From positions 1 through 64,000 of the forward strand of contig NZ_AUAR01000002.1 of NCBI RefSeq assembly GCF_000428825.1: a stretch of 64,000 bases of DNA, read 5' to 3'. A program made the position numbers and the translations under genes. The stretch is from Desulfomicrobium escambiense DSM 10707. Its GTDB lineage: Bacteria; Desulfobacterota; Desulfovibrionia; Desulfovibrionales; Desulfomicrobiaceae. The notes under the pieces were generated by a model. The model ran no database searches. It worked only from the letters and a program-made list of their open reading frames with translations, and was not told where the DNA came from. This document shows, piece after piece, positions 16,179-23,062 of the stretch; the first letter of the stretch is position 1, and every line of letters starts with the position of its first letter.

Positions 16179-17939
16179 ATGCACGGGTTTTACAATCGCG
16201 GCCTGCGGATCAACCTCGGCACGGGAAGGCACGACGTCTTCGCCATCGATGACGTCCTGCTCGCCCGGACTCTCGGCGGGAAGGGCCTCGCCACCCACTA
16301 TCTGCTGGAAGAAACGGCTCCTGGCTGCGACCCTCTGGGTCCCGACAACGCCATCATCTTCGCCACGGGGCCGATCACGGGGAGCGCGATCTGGGGGTCT
16401 TCACGCTACGGCGTGTACACCAAATCCCCCCAGACCGGCCTGTACTCCGAGTCCTACAGCGGAGGCCACACCCCGGAATTCATGGACGCGGCCGGCTACG
16501 ACATCGTCATCATCAAAGGCGCGGCGCAATCGCCCGTCTGGATCGACATCAGCGATACGGACGTGCGCGTCCTCCCCGCCGACGACCTCTGGGGACTCGA
16601 CACATTCGCCACGGAAGACGCCGTCAGGACAAAAGTCATGGAGGCCTGCGCGGAAAAATGCGGCCCGGTGGTCATCGGCCCGGCGGCCGAAAATCTGGTG
16701 CGCTTCGCGGTCGTCGAAAACGATTACTGGCGCAGCGCCGGGCGAACCGGGGTCGGCACGGTTCTCGGCGCCAAGATGGTCAAGGCCGTCGCCTTCCACG
16801 GCCGGGCACGCAGGAGTGTCGCCGATTCGGTGCTGCTCAAGGAATTCTCCCGCTCCATCACGGCAAGGGCCAAGGAGGACAAGGGGGTGCAGGTTTACAG
16901 GAAGGTCGGCACCACCGGCCTGGTCGACCTGCTGAACGAGGCCGGCGCCTTTCCGTCCAGATATTGGCAGCGCGGGCGCGTTGACCATCGGGACGGCATC
17001 AACAGCACGGCGCTGCACACCCGCTGCGACGTTACCCCCAAGGCCTGCGCCAAGTGCCTGATGGCCTGCGGCAGGCTCTCGACCGTCAAGGAGGGGCCGC
17101 GCGCCGGGCTGACCGTGGAGGGGCCCGAGTACGAAACCATCTATGCCTTCGGCGGACTCTGCGAAATCAGGGACATCGAAGACATCATCTACCTCAACGA
17201 CCTCTGCGACCGGCTGGGGATGGACACCATCACTTCCGGCAACCTTGCCGGCCTGGCCATCGAGGCCTCGCGCCGGGGACGTATCGACCTGAAACTCGAC
17301 TACGGGGATGTCGAAGGCGTGGCGGGACTGCTCCGGGACATCGCTGCCGGACGGGGAATCGGGGCGACGCTGGGTCAGGGCATCCGCCATGCGGCCCAAG
17401 TCTGGGGCATGGAGGACGTGAGCGTCCATGTCAAAGGGCTCGAACCGGCCGGGTACGACCCGCGCGCCCTGAAAGGCATGGGACTGGCCTACGCCACCTC
17501 GGACCGCGGCGCCTGCCACCTGCGGGCGACGTTCTACAAGCCGGAGCTCTCAGGCATGGTCGATCCCCAAACAACCACGGGCAAGGCGGGTGTTTTCAAG
17601 GTATGGGAGGATCGCCTGACCTACTTTGACATGCTGATCCTCTGCCGGTTCTACAGGGATTTGTACCAGTGGGGGGAACTGGCAACCATCACGAAGTGCC
17701 TGACGGGGCTGGATCTGGACGAAGCGGAAATGGTCCGCATGGCCTCGGCCGTGGCCGATGACACCAGGCGGTTCAACATCCGCGAAGGGCTGACCCGCAA
17801 GGACGACGAACTCCCGCTCTTCCTCACCGAGCACCCGCTGCCCGAAACGGGGGCGGCCATCACCAGGCGGGAGGTGTCGGACATGGTCGAAGAATACTAC
17901 CAGGCCCGAGGATGGAAGGACGGCGCACCTGGCACGTGA
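16179..17939 (+). CDS. Tungsten-type aldehyde ferredoxin oxidoreductase
   Basis: A 586-residue cytosolic enzyme oxidising aldehydes to acids with ferredoxin, using a tungstopterin and one 4Fe-4S cluster. Cluster ligands are C290, C293 and C297 (CAKCLMAC), and a later Cys at ~489 (MLILCRFYRD) fits the fourth. GPEYET (~316-321) and the GDxxxR-like N-terminal domain patterns (ATGPITGSAIWGSSRYGVY, SYSGGHTPEFMDAAGYD) are typical of the family. The start at 16179 follows GGGAGGAG; a longer in-frame ATG inside adh is unlikely. The length matches monomeric AORs. A second AOR-like tail is at the left edge of the window. Family members differ in substrate range, so the true aldehyde is open. Confidence 0.93.
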   Translation: MHGFYNRGLRINLGTGRHDVFAIDDVLLARTLGGKGLATHYLLEETAPGCDPLGPDNAIIFATGPITGSAIWGSSRYGVYTKSPQTGLYSESYSGGHTPEFMDAAGYDIVIIKGAAQSPVWIDISDTDVRVLPADDLWGLDTFATEDAVRTKVMEACAEKCGPVVIGPAAENLVRFAVVENDYWRSAGRTGVGTVLGAKMVKAVAFHGRARRSVADSVLLKEFSRSITARAKEDKGVQVYRKVGTTGLVDLLNEAGAFPSRYWQRGRVDHRDGINSTALHTRCDVTPKACAKCLMACGRLSTVKEGPRAGLTVEGPEYETIYAFGGLCEIRDIEDIIYLNDLCDRLGMDTITSGNLAGLAIEASRRGRIDLKLDYGDVEGVAGLLRDIAAGRGIGATLGQGIRHAAQVWGMEDVSVHVKGLEPAGYDPRALKGMGLAYATSDRGACHLRATFYKPELSGMVDPQTTTGKAGVFKVWEDRLTYFDMLILCRFYRDLYQWGELATITKCLTGLDLDEAEMVRMASAVADDTRRFNIREGLTRKDDELPLFLTEHPLPETGAAITRREVSDMVEEYYQARGWKDGAPGT

Positions 17940-18011
17940 CGCCTGGACATCCCGAGGCGGCTCAAGCCGGACAGGGCGGAGGCGGGAATGTTTCCGTTTC
18001 CGCCCTTCCGC

Positions 18012-18869
18012 TTACAACGCCACCCCGATCTCCTCGGGTGTCGGCATGGCGGGCATGTCCTCCACCCGGTCCTCGATCTGGAAACGCTCCTTGATGCGCG
18101 CCAGGGACACGAGCTGGCCCTGGCGGGCGGCGGGGGTGAGGAAGGACTTGAGCTTGACCTCGAGCACCCGCGGGTTCAGCTCGCTCTGGATGGCGCGTAC
18201 GCCTTCGACGATGATCTTCTGCAGCAGCAGCTCGTGGTCCGTGACCTCACGGATGCGCGCCGCCATGGGCAGGAAGACGAAATTGGCCAGGAGCACGCCG
18301 TAGAGGGTCGAGGTCAGGGCGATGGGTATGGTCGACAGGACGACGCTCGTGTCGTTTACGCCCGAGAGCATGCCGATGAGGCCGACCACGCTCCCGGCCA
18401 GGCCGATGGCCGGGCAGACCTCGGCCAGCACCCGCAGCACGCGCTCGGATTCGTCGCGGCGCTGCTTGAAGAAGAACATTTCCGTGTTCAGGATGTCCGC
18501 GGTCTGCTCCCGGGAGTAGTTGTCCACGACGAAACCCAAGGCGCGGCGCAGGAACATGATGGACGTCTCGCGCTCGTCTTCGGCCAGGGTGTGCAGGCCC
18601 CGGATGCGGCTCTTGACCGAAAGGTCCACGAGAATCTCGACGATCTCCGCCGGCTCCTTCATCCGCGCCCGGTACGAGTTGCGCAGCACCCTGGCGACAT
18701 ACTGCAGCCGCTGCATGCGAAAGCTGGCGATGGCCACGCCAAGCGTCCCCCCGGCCACCACGAAGATGGCGGCCAGGTTGAAGTATTGGGCCACATTCCC
18801 GCTGATGGCGAATCCGGCGACGAAAACCGCACCACAGAGCACAAGACCAAAAAAGGATTTCCGATCCAT
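18012..18869 (-). CDS. motA: Flagellar motor stator protein MotA
   Basis: A 285-residue inner-membrane stator subunit. Four hydrophobic helices are visible: two near the N-terminus (~6-50), and two around VCPAIGLAGSVVGLIGML and IPIALTSTLYGVLLANFVFLP, which hold the conserved prolines of MotA helices 3 and 4. The cytoplasmic loop between helices 2 and 3 is rich in Arg/Glu (ESERVLRVLAEVCPA). The ATG at 18869 overlaps the motB... order is motB first, so motA is second in the pair, with a 1-nt TGATG overlap. Placing motB upstream of motA is the reverse of the common order. No other flagellar genes are nearby. Confidence 0.88.
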   Translation of the reverse strand: MDRKSFFGLVLCGAVFVAGFAISGNVAQYFNLAAIFVVAGGTLGVAIASFRMQRLQYVARVLRNSYRARMKEPAEIVEILVDLSVKSRIRGLHTLAEDERETSIMFLRRALGFVVDNYSREQTADILNTEMFFFKQRRDESERVLRVLAEVCPAIGLAGSVVGLIGMLSGVNDTSVVLSTIPIALTSTLYGVLLANFVFLPMAARIREVTDHELLLQKIIVEGVRAIQSELNPRVLEVKLKSFLTPAARQGQLVSLARIKERFQIEDRVEDMPAMPTPEEIGVAL

Positions 18870-19720
18870 CACCGCCCTCCCCCGGATGACGCCACCCAGC
18901 GCCGGAAACCGCCTTCGCCGCCTTCCACGGCCGAAGGCAGCGGGTCCGTCGGGATCTCGGCGCTGAGCACCAACTCGACCCGCCGACTGCGCTGCGCAGC
19001 GTCGCCTGCCTGCACAGGACGCTGGTCCCCGTAGGCGGTCACGAGAAGCCGTTCCGGAGGAAAGCCGGCGTCCGTGACCAGAAACATTGCCACCTCCATG
19101 GCCCTGGCCGAAGAAAGCCGCCACGGCGCGGCGAAGTCGCCGCCCGCTTCCCCCGGCGCGGCATGGCCGACCACGGCCATGGCGTGGGGCGCACTGCGCA
19201 AGATGGCGGCAAGTTCGAGCAGCGCACTTTTGACGTCGGGCCGCAGCGCAGCGCCGCCGGGTCCGAAGAGGAAATCCCCGGCCAGGGTCACGTGCAGGGA
19301 CTTTTCGGGCACGAGCTGCACGGTCACGGCCCCGTCCAAGCGGGAGCGCTCGATCATGTCGCGGACGCGGTCATGGATGCGGCCCAACATGGACTCGACC
19401 GGCGGCGCGGGCAGGGGCAACTCCCCGCCCCCTTCGACCCGGACGGGCAGGTCCGTTACCGACTTAAACTGGATTTTCGGCGTCTGGAAGGCGTAGAGCG
19501 CGGCGAACATGATGAACATGGTCATCATCAGGTCCGACCAGCAGACGACCCATGCGGCCGCTTTGGGCCGGGGCTCGCGGGCAAAGATGTCAAACTGTTG
19601 ACCAGCCAGGCTCCCGTCGCCCAAGCGCGGCTCCCAGCCTCCACCGGGCTGCCGCTCCGACTCGGGCCGCGCCAGCCGTGCCGAGATGTCTCGAATGTTC
19701 TCTGGTGTTGGTTCTCGCAT
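18869..19720 (-). CDS. motB: Flagellar motor stator protein MotB (OmpA-like)
   Basis: A 283-residue protein. After a ~50-residue cytoplasmic N-terminus, the single membrane helix starts WVVCWSDLMMTMFIMFAAL, with Asp63 at the position of the ion-binding aspartate. The periplasmic part ends in an OmpA/peptidoglycan-binding domain (LLELAAILRSAPHAMAVVGH, LSSARAMEVAMFL, QRSRRVELVL). The start at 19720 follows GGAGGAATCC; the upstream in-frame ATGs lack a site. It is translationally coupled to motA. The N-terminal tail is long and Pro/Arg-rich compared with E. coli MotB. A non-flagellar MotAB-like energiser is an alternative because no flagellar genes are adjacent. Confidence 0.85.
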   Translation of the reverse strand: MREPTPENIRDISARLARPESERQPGGGWEPRLGDGSLAGQQFDIFAREPRPKAAAWVVCWSDLMMTMFIMFAALYAFQTPKIQFKSVTDLPVRVEGGGELPLPAPPVESMLGRIHDRVRDMIERSRLDGAVTVQLVPEKSLHVTLAGDFLFGPGGAALRPDVKSALLELAAILRSAPHAMAVVGHAAPGEAGGDFAAPWRLSSARAMEVAMFLVTDAGFPPERLLVTAYGDQRPVQAGDAAQRSRRVELVLSAEIPTDPLPSAVEGGEGGFRRWVASSGGGR

Positions 19721-19797
19721 GGATTCCTCCGCCCGGGACTGAGCCAAATCCATGCCAAACCTTCTCACCGAGAAAGACCCGCGAAATACGTTCCGGC

Positions 19798-19826
19798 TTG
19801 CGGGGACAGTTCAAAGCCTGTATGAA
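19798..19826 (+). promoter_or_regulatory. Possible promoter of the ferredoxin gene
   Basis: TTGCGG (19798-19803), 17-nt spacer, TATGAA (19821-19826), about 35 nt before the ferredoxin start. Only a weak consensus match. Confidence 0.3.
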
Positions 19827-19860
19827 TTGAACTAAACGTCAACCCCAACCTGGAGGAAAC

Positions 19861-20043
19861 ATGGCTATTGTTATCGATCACGATGAATGCATCGGCTGCG
19901 AAACCTGTGTCGAGCTTTGCCCGGAAGTCTTCGCCATGATGGACGGCGAGGAAAAGGCCATGGTCAAGGCCCCGGATTCCAACGCCGACTGCGTGCAGGA
20001 CGCCATCGACGGTTGCCCGGTTTCGGCCATCAGCAAGGAATAA
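19861..20043 (+). CDS. Small 4Fe-4S ferredoxin
   Basis: A 60-residue cytosolic electron carrier. The cluster motif CIGCETC (C10, C13, C16) with remote CP near residue 51 gives one 4Fe-4S site. Two further cysteines (C20 in CVELCP and C43 in NADCVQ) remain from an ancestral second site and may form a disulfide, as in single-cluster ferredoxins of Desulfovibrio. The protein is strongly acidic and length is usual. GGAGG precedes the ATG. It is monocistronic: a terminator starts 23 nt after the stop. It can accept electrons from the aldehyde ferredoxin oxidoreductase encoded ~2 kb away, but that pairing is inference. Confidence 0.95.
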   Translation: MAIVIDHDECIGCETCVELCPEVFAMMDGEEKAMVKAPDSNADCVQDAIDGCPVSAISKE

Positions 20044-20065
20044 CCCGGCTTTTCCTTCTCAAGGC

Positions 20066-20090
20066 AAAGGGGAGCGAGGCTCCCCTTTTT
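20066..20090 (+). terminator. Rho-independent terminator of ferredoxin gene
   Basis: AAAGGGGAGC (20066-20075), GAG loop, GCTCCCCTTT (20079-20088), then further T. Ten-bp perfect stem directly after the ferredoxin stop. Confidence 0.93.
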
Positions 20091-20246
20091 CATGTCCGCA
20101 ACACATGCTTGCGCTTTATGCGGGTGAAATACCTGCAGACTGCGGGCCACTCAGGCCTTGAAAACTCTCCGCATGGCACAGGCCGTCCCGAACTGCGGCG
20201 ACATTTCCGACACGCGCGTCCGCGCGGTCTTCCTGCCGCAAGCCGG

Positions 20247-21785
20247 CTAGTGCACGCCTTCGGGCATGTGCCCGCCGTGATCGGGACGGCGCAAGATCCA
20301 CATGAAGACGGCCAGGCCGAAGAAGAGCATGGCCTGGACATGAAAGACGTCGACGTAGGCCATATAACCGGCCTGCTGCTGCATGGAACGGTAGATGAGA
20401 CCCGCGGCCTCGATGGGGTCGAGGCCCATGTAGTGTTGCAGCGCGTCGCGGGCTTGGGTGAAGGCGGGGTCGTAGGGGGTGAGGTGCTCCACGAGATGGC
20501 TCTGGTGAATCTGGGCCCGCCTGGCCAGGAGCGTGGTCACGAAGGCCGTGCCGAAAGAGCCGCCGAGGTTGCGCAGCAGACTGAAGAGGGCCGAGGCGTT
20601 ATTCATGCTCGCCCGCGAAAGGGAGGACATGGTCAGGAAGGACAGGGGCACGAAGAAGAAGGCGATGCCGATGGCCTGAATGTTGCGCCCCAAAATGGCC
20701 GTGCCGATGTCGATCTGCAGCGTGAAGTGCGACATGAAGACGAGCGACAGGCCCGAGACCGTCAACCCGAAGCAGAGCAAGAACCTGGCGTCGATCCGCT
20801 CCGTCATCTTGCCGACGAAAGGCAGCAGGACAAGCATGATGGCTCCGCTGGGGCCCAGCACCAGCCCCGCCAGATAGGACGTGTAGCCCATGAGATTCTG
20901 CAGGAACATGGGCAGCAGCACGATGGACCCGAAAAAGGCGAAAAACCCGAAGAACATGACCACGTTGCCCGCGGCGAAGTTGCGCTGGCGGAAGATGCGC
21001 AGGTCGACGATGGGGTTCGGGTGCCGCAATTCCCACCACACCAGGCTGATCAGGCAGACCGCGGCCACGACGCTCATGACGACGATGTGGTTCGAGGCGA
21101 ACCAGTCGTCGCCCTGCCCCTTGTCCAGCACCACCTGCAGACAGCCCAGGCCCACGGACAACAGCGCCAGGCCCATGAAATCGACCGTTTCCCCCGATTC
21201 CCGGCGCTGCAGGTACGGCGGGTCGAAAATGAAGGCCCAGCACATCATCAGCGCGACGATGCCCAGGGGCACGTTGATGTAGAAAATCCAGATCCAGGAA
21301 TAGTTGTCCGTGATGTATCCGCCCAGAAGCGGCCCGAGGATGGGGCCCAGGACCGCGCCCATGGCGAAGATGGCCATGGCCAGACCGCGTTGGCGCGGCG
21401 GGAAGGTTTCGAGCAGGATGGCCTGAGACATGGGCTGCAGCCCGCCGCCGCCGAGACCCTGGACGATGCGGAAGAAGACCAGGGCCTCCAGGCTCCTGGC
21501 CAGGCCGCACAACATGGACGCCACGGTGAAGACCGTGACCGAGGCCATGAGGTAGTTCTTGCGCCCCATGACCCTGGACAGCCAGCCGCTCATGGGGATG
21601 ACCACGGCGTTGGCCACGAGATACGAGGTCAGGACCCACGTCACCTCGTCCTGCCCGGCGGACAGGGAGCCCTGGATATGCCCCAGGGCCACGTTGGCGA
21701 TGGACGTGTCGAGGATCTCCAGGAGCGTCGGGATCATGACGCTCAGGGTCACCAGCCACTTGCCCGTGACGCGTTCGTCGGCCAT
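20247..21785 (-). CDS. emrB: EmrB/QacA-family (DHA2) multidrug efflux permease
   Basis: A 512-residue inner-membrane MFS protein with ~14 hydrophobic helices. Family signatures: LDTSIANVALGHI in helix 1 (motif D1 of DHA2), a WLSRVMGRKNYL loop (motif A) and GAVLGPILGPLLGGYI (motif C, antiporter). It should expel hydrophobic compounds using the proton gradient, linked by the adjacent EmrA-like adaptor to an outer-membrane channel not encoded here. Its ATG lies 3 nt after the emrA stop, so the two are co-translated. No terminator is obvious downstream. Substrates are not predictable. Confidence 0.93.
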   Translation of the reverse strand: MADERVTGKWLVTLSVMIPTLLEILDTSIANVALGHIQGSLSAGQDEVTWVLTSYLVANAVVIPMSGWLSRVMGRKNYLMASVTVFTVASMLCGLARSLEALVFFRIVQGLGGGGLQPMSQAILLETFPPRQRGLAMAIFAMGAVLGPILGPLLGGYITDNYSWIWIFYINVPLGIVALMMCWAFIFDPPYLQRRESGETVDFMGLALLSVGLGCLQVVLDKGQGDDWFASNHIVVMSVVAAVCLISLVWWELRHPNPIVDLRIFRQRNFAAGNVVMFFGFFAFFGSIVLLPMFLQNLMGYTSYLAGLVLGPSGAIMLVLLPFVGKMTERIDARFLLCFGLTVSGLSLVFMSHFTLQIDIGTAILGRNIQAIGIAFFFVPLSFLTMSSLSRASMNNASALFSLLRNLGGSFGTAFVTTLLARRAQIHQSHLVEHLTPYDPAFTQARDALQHYMGLDPIEAAGLIYRSMQQQAGYMAYVDVFHVQAMLFFGLAVFMWILRRPDHGGHMPEGVH

Positions 21786-21788
21786 GGC

Positions 21789-22991
21789 CTAATCCAGGTG
21801 GATGGTCGGGACGACGCTCATGCCCAGGCGCAACTGCTGCGTCCCGTTGACCGGGTCCAGGGCGATCTTGACCGGAATGCGCTGCACGACCTTGACGTAG
21901 TTGCCCATGGCGTTCTCGGGCGGGAACAGGGAGAAGACGGCGCCCGTGCCGGCCATGACCGATTCGACGCGCCCCGTGAACTCCCTTCCGGGAAAGGTGT
22001 CGACCTCCAGGTCGACCTTCTGTCCCGGACGCACCCTGGCCAACTGGGTCTCCTTGAAATTGGCCGTGACCCAAAGTTCGCCCGGGTCCAGAGGGACAAG
22101 GGCCATGAGGGGCTGGCCGGCGTCCACCAGCTGGCCGGCCTGGATCTTCTTTTTGGTGACGTGGCCCTTGGCCGGGGCCAGGATGCGGGTGTAGCCCAGA
22201 TCGAGCTCCGCCTTGCGCACCCTCTCCCGGGCCAGTTCCACGCGGGCCTGCTGGGCCGCCACTTCGAGGTCCTTGATGTCGGCCACGTCATGCCCAGTCC
22301 GGGCCAGATCGATGTTGGCCTGCAGGCGGGCCACATTCTCGCCCAGGGACGCCAGGTTGCGCCCCGCGGCCTGGGCCCTGTCGCGGGCGGCTCCGGTCCG
22401 GGCGCGGGCGGCGTCGAGAGCCGTCTGCGCCTCATCCAGGGCCGATTGGGCGATGATCCCGCCGGCCCGCAATTCGGACAGGCGGGTAAAATTCAGTTCC
22501 GCGTTGCGCAGTTCGGCCTCGGCCTGCAACACCAGCTGTCCGGCCGCGGCCTCCTCCAGCCTTGCCTGGTCCAGGCTCTTCATCAGGCTTTCCAGCTGGG
22601 CCCGGGCTCCGGCGACCTGAAATTCCGTCTGGTTCTTCTGTAGGGGCACGCCCTTGCGCAAGGACGCCAGCTGCGCCTCGGCCGCGGCCAGATCGGCCCG
22701 GGCCTGGGCCACGGCCACCTCGTAGCCGACGGGGTCGAGGGTCAGCAGCGGCTGTCCCTCCTCCACCAGTTGGTTGTCCTCTACCAGGTCCTGCACGATG
22801 TAGCCGGCGACTCGCGGGGTGATCTGGTAGATGCGGCCGTCGACAAAGGCGTCGTCCGTGGACACCTTGCCCATGCCGCGAACGTACTGCACGAGCCCGA
22901 ACCCGGCCACGAGGGCCAGGACGGCCAGAAGGATCATTCTCTTGCGGCCCGGCCTGGCGTTGGCCGGGCCCGCGTCATTGGCGGTGGTCAT
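21789..22991 (-). CDS. emrA: EmrA/HlyD-family membrane fusion protein
   Basis: A 400-residue periplasmic adaptor anchored by one N-terminal helix (~19-38, MILLAVLALVAGFGLVQY). It shows the HlyD arrangement: STDDAFVDGRIYQITPRVAGYI half-lipoyl block, a long Ala/Arg/Gln-rich coiled coil (~95-250), the second lipoyl half (RILAPAKGHVTKK) and a beta-barrel (DPGELWVTANFKETQLA). It bridges the EmrB permease to an outer-membrane factor. The start at 22991 follows GGGAGGAG. The longer upstream frame overlaps the helicase gene on the same strand and is not credible. No MarR/TetR regulator is adjacent. Confidence 0.93.
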   Translation of the reverse strand: MTTANDAGPANARPGRKRMILLAVLALVAGFGLVQYVRGMGKVSTDDAFVDGRIYQITPRVAGYIVQDLVEDNQLVEEGQPLLTLDPVGYEVAVAQARADLAAAEAQLASLRKGVPLQKNQTEFQVAGARAQLESLMKSLDQARLEEAAAGQLVLQAEAELRNAELNFTRLSELRAGGIIAQSALDEAQTALDAARARTGAARDRAQAAGRNLASLGENVARLQANIDLARTGHDVADIKDLEVAAQQARVELARERVRKAELDLGYTRILAPAKGHVTKKKIQAGQLVDAGQPLMALVPLDPGELWVTANFKETQLARVRPGQKVDLEVDTFPGREFTGRVESVMAGTGAVFSLFPPENAMGNYVKVVQRIPVKIALDPVNGTQQLRLGMSVVPTIHLD

Positions 22992-23062
22992 GGATTTCTC
23001 CTCCCGAAATTTGGAGCACAAGCGCGGTAAACCGTCCCGGCCGCCTTTGGCAAGCCCCCGCA

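Noticed and set aside
16641-16680. Possible selenocysteine insertion in the aldehyde oxidoreductase
   Set aside because: No in-frame TGA interrupts the gene; all cluster ligands are ordinary Cys codons.
17940-18011. Possible terminator between the aldehyde oxidoreductase and motA genes
   Set aside because: Only an interrupted GGGCGGA/TCCGCCC stem with a long loop and no T-run on either strand.
19887-22643. 918-codon plus-strand frame starting inside the ferredoxin gene
   Set aside because: It is antisense to emrAB, crosses the ferredoxin terminator, and its start is in a second frame of the ferredoxin.
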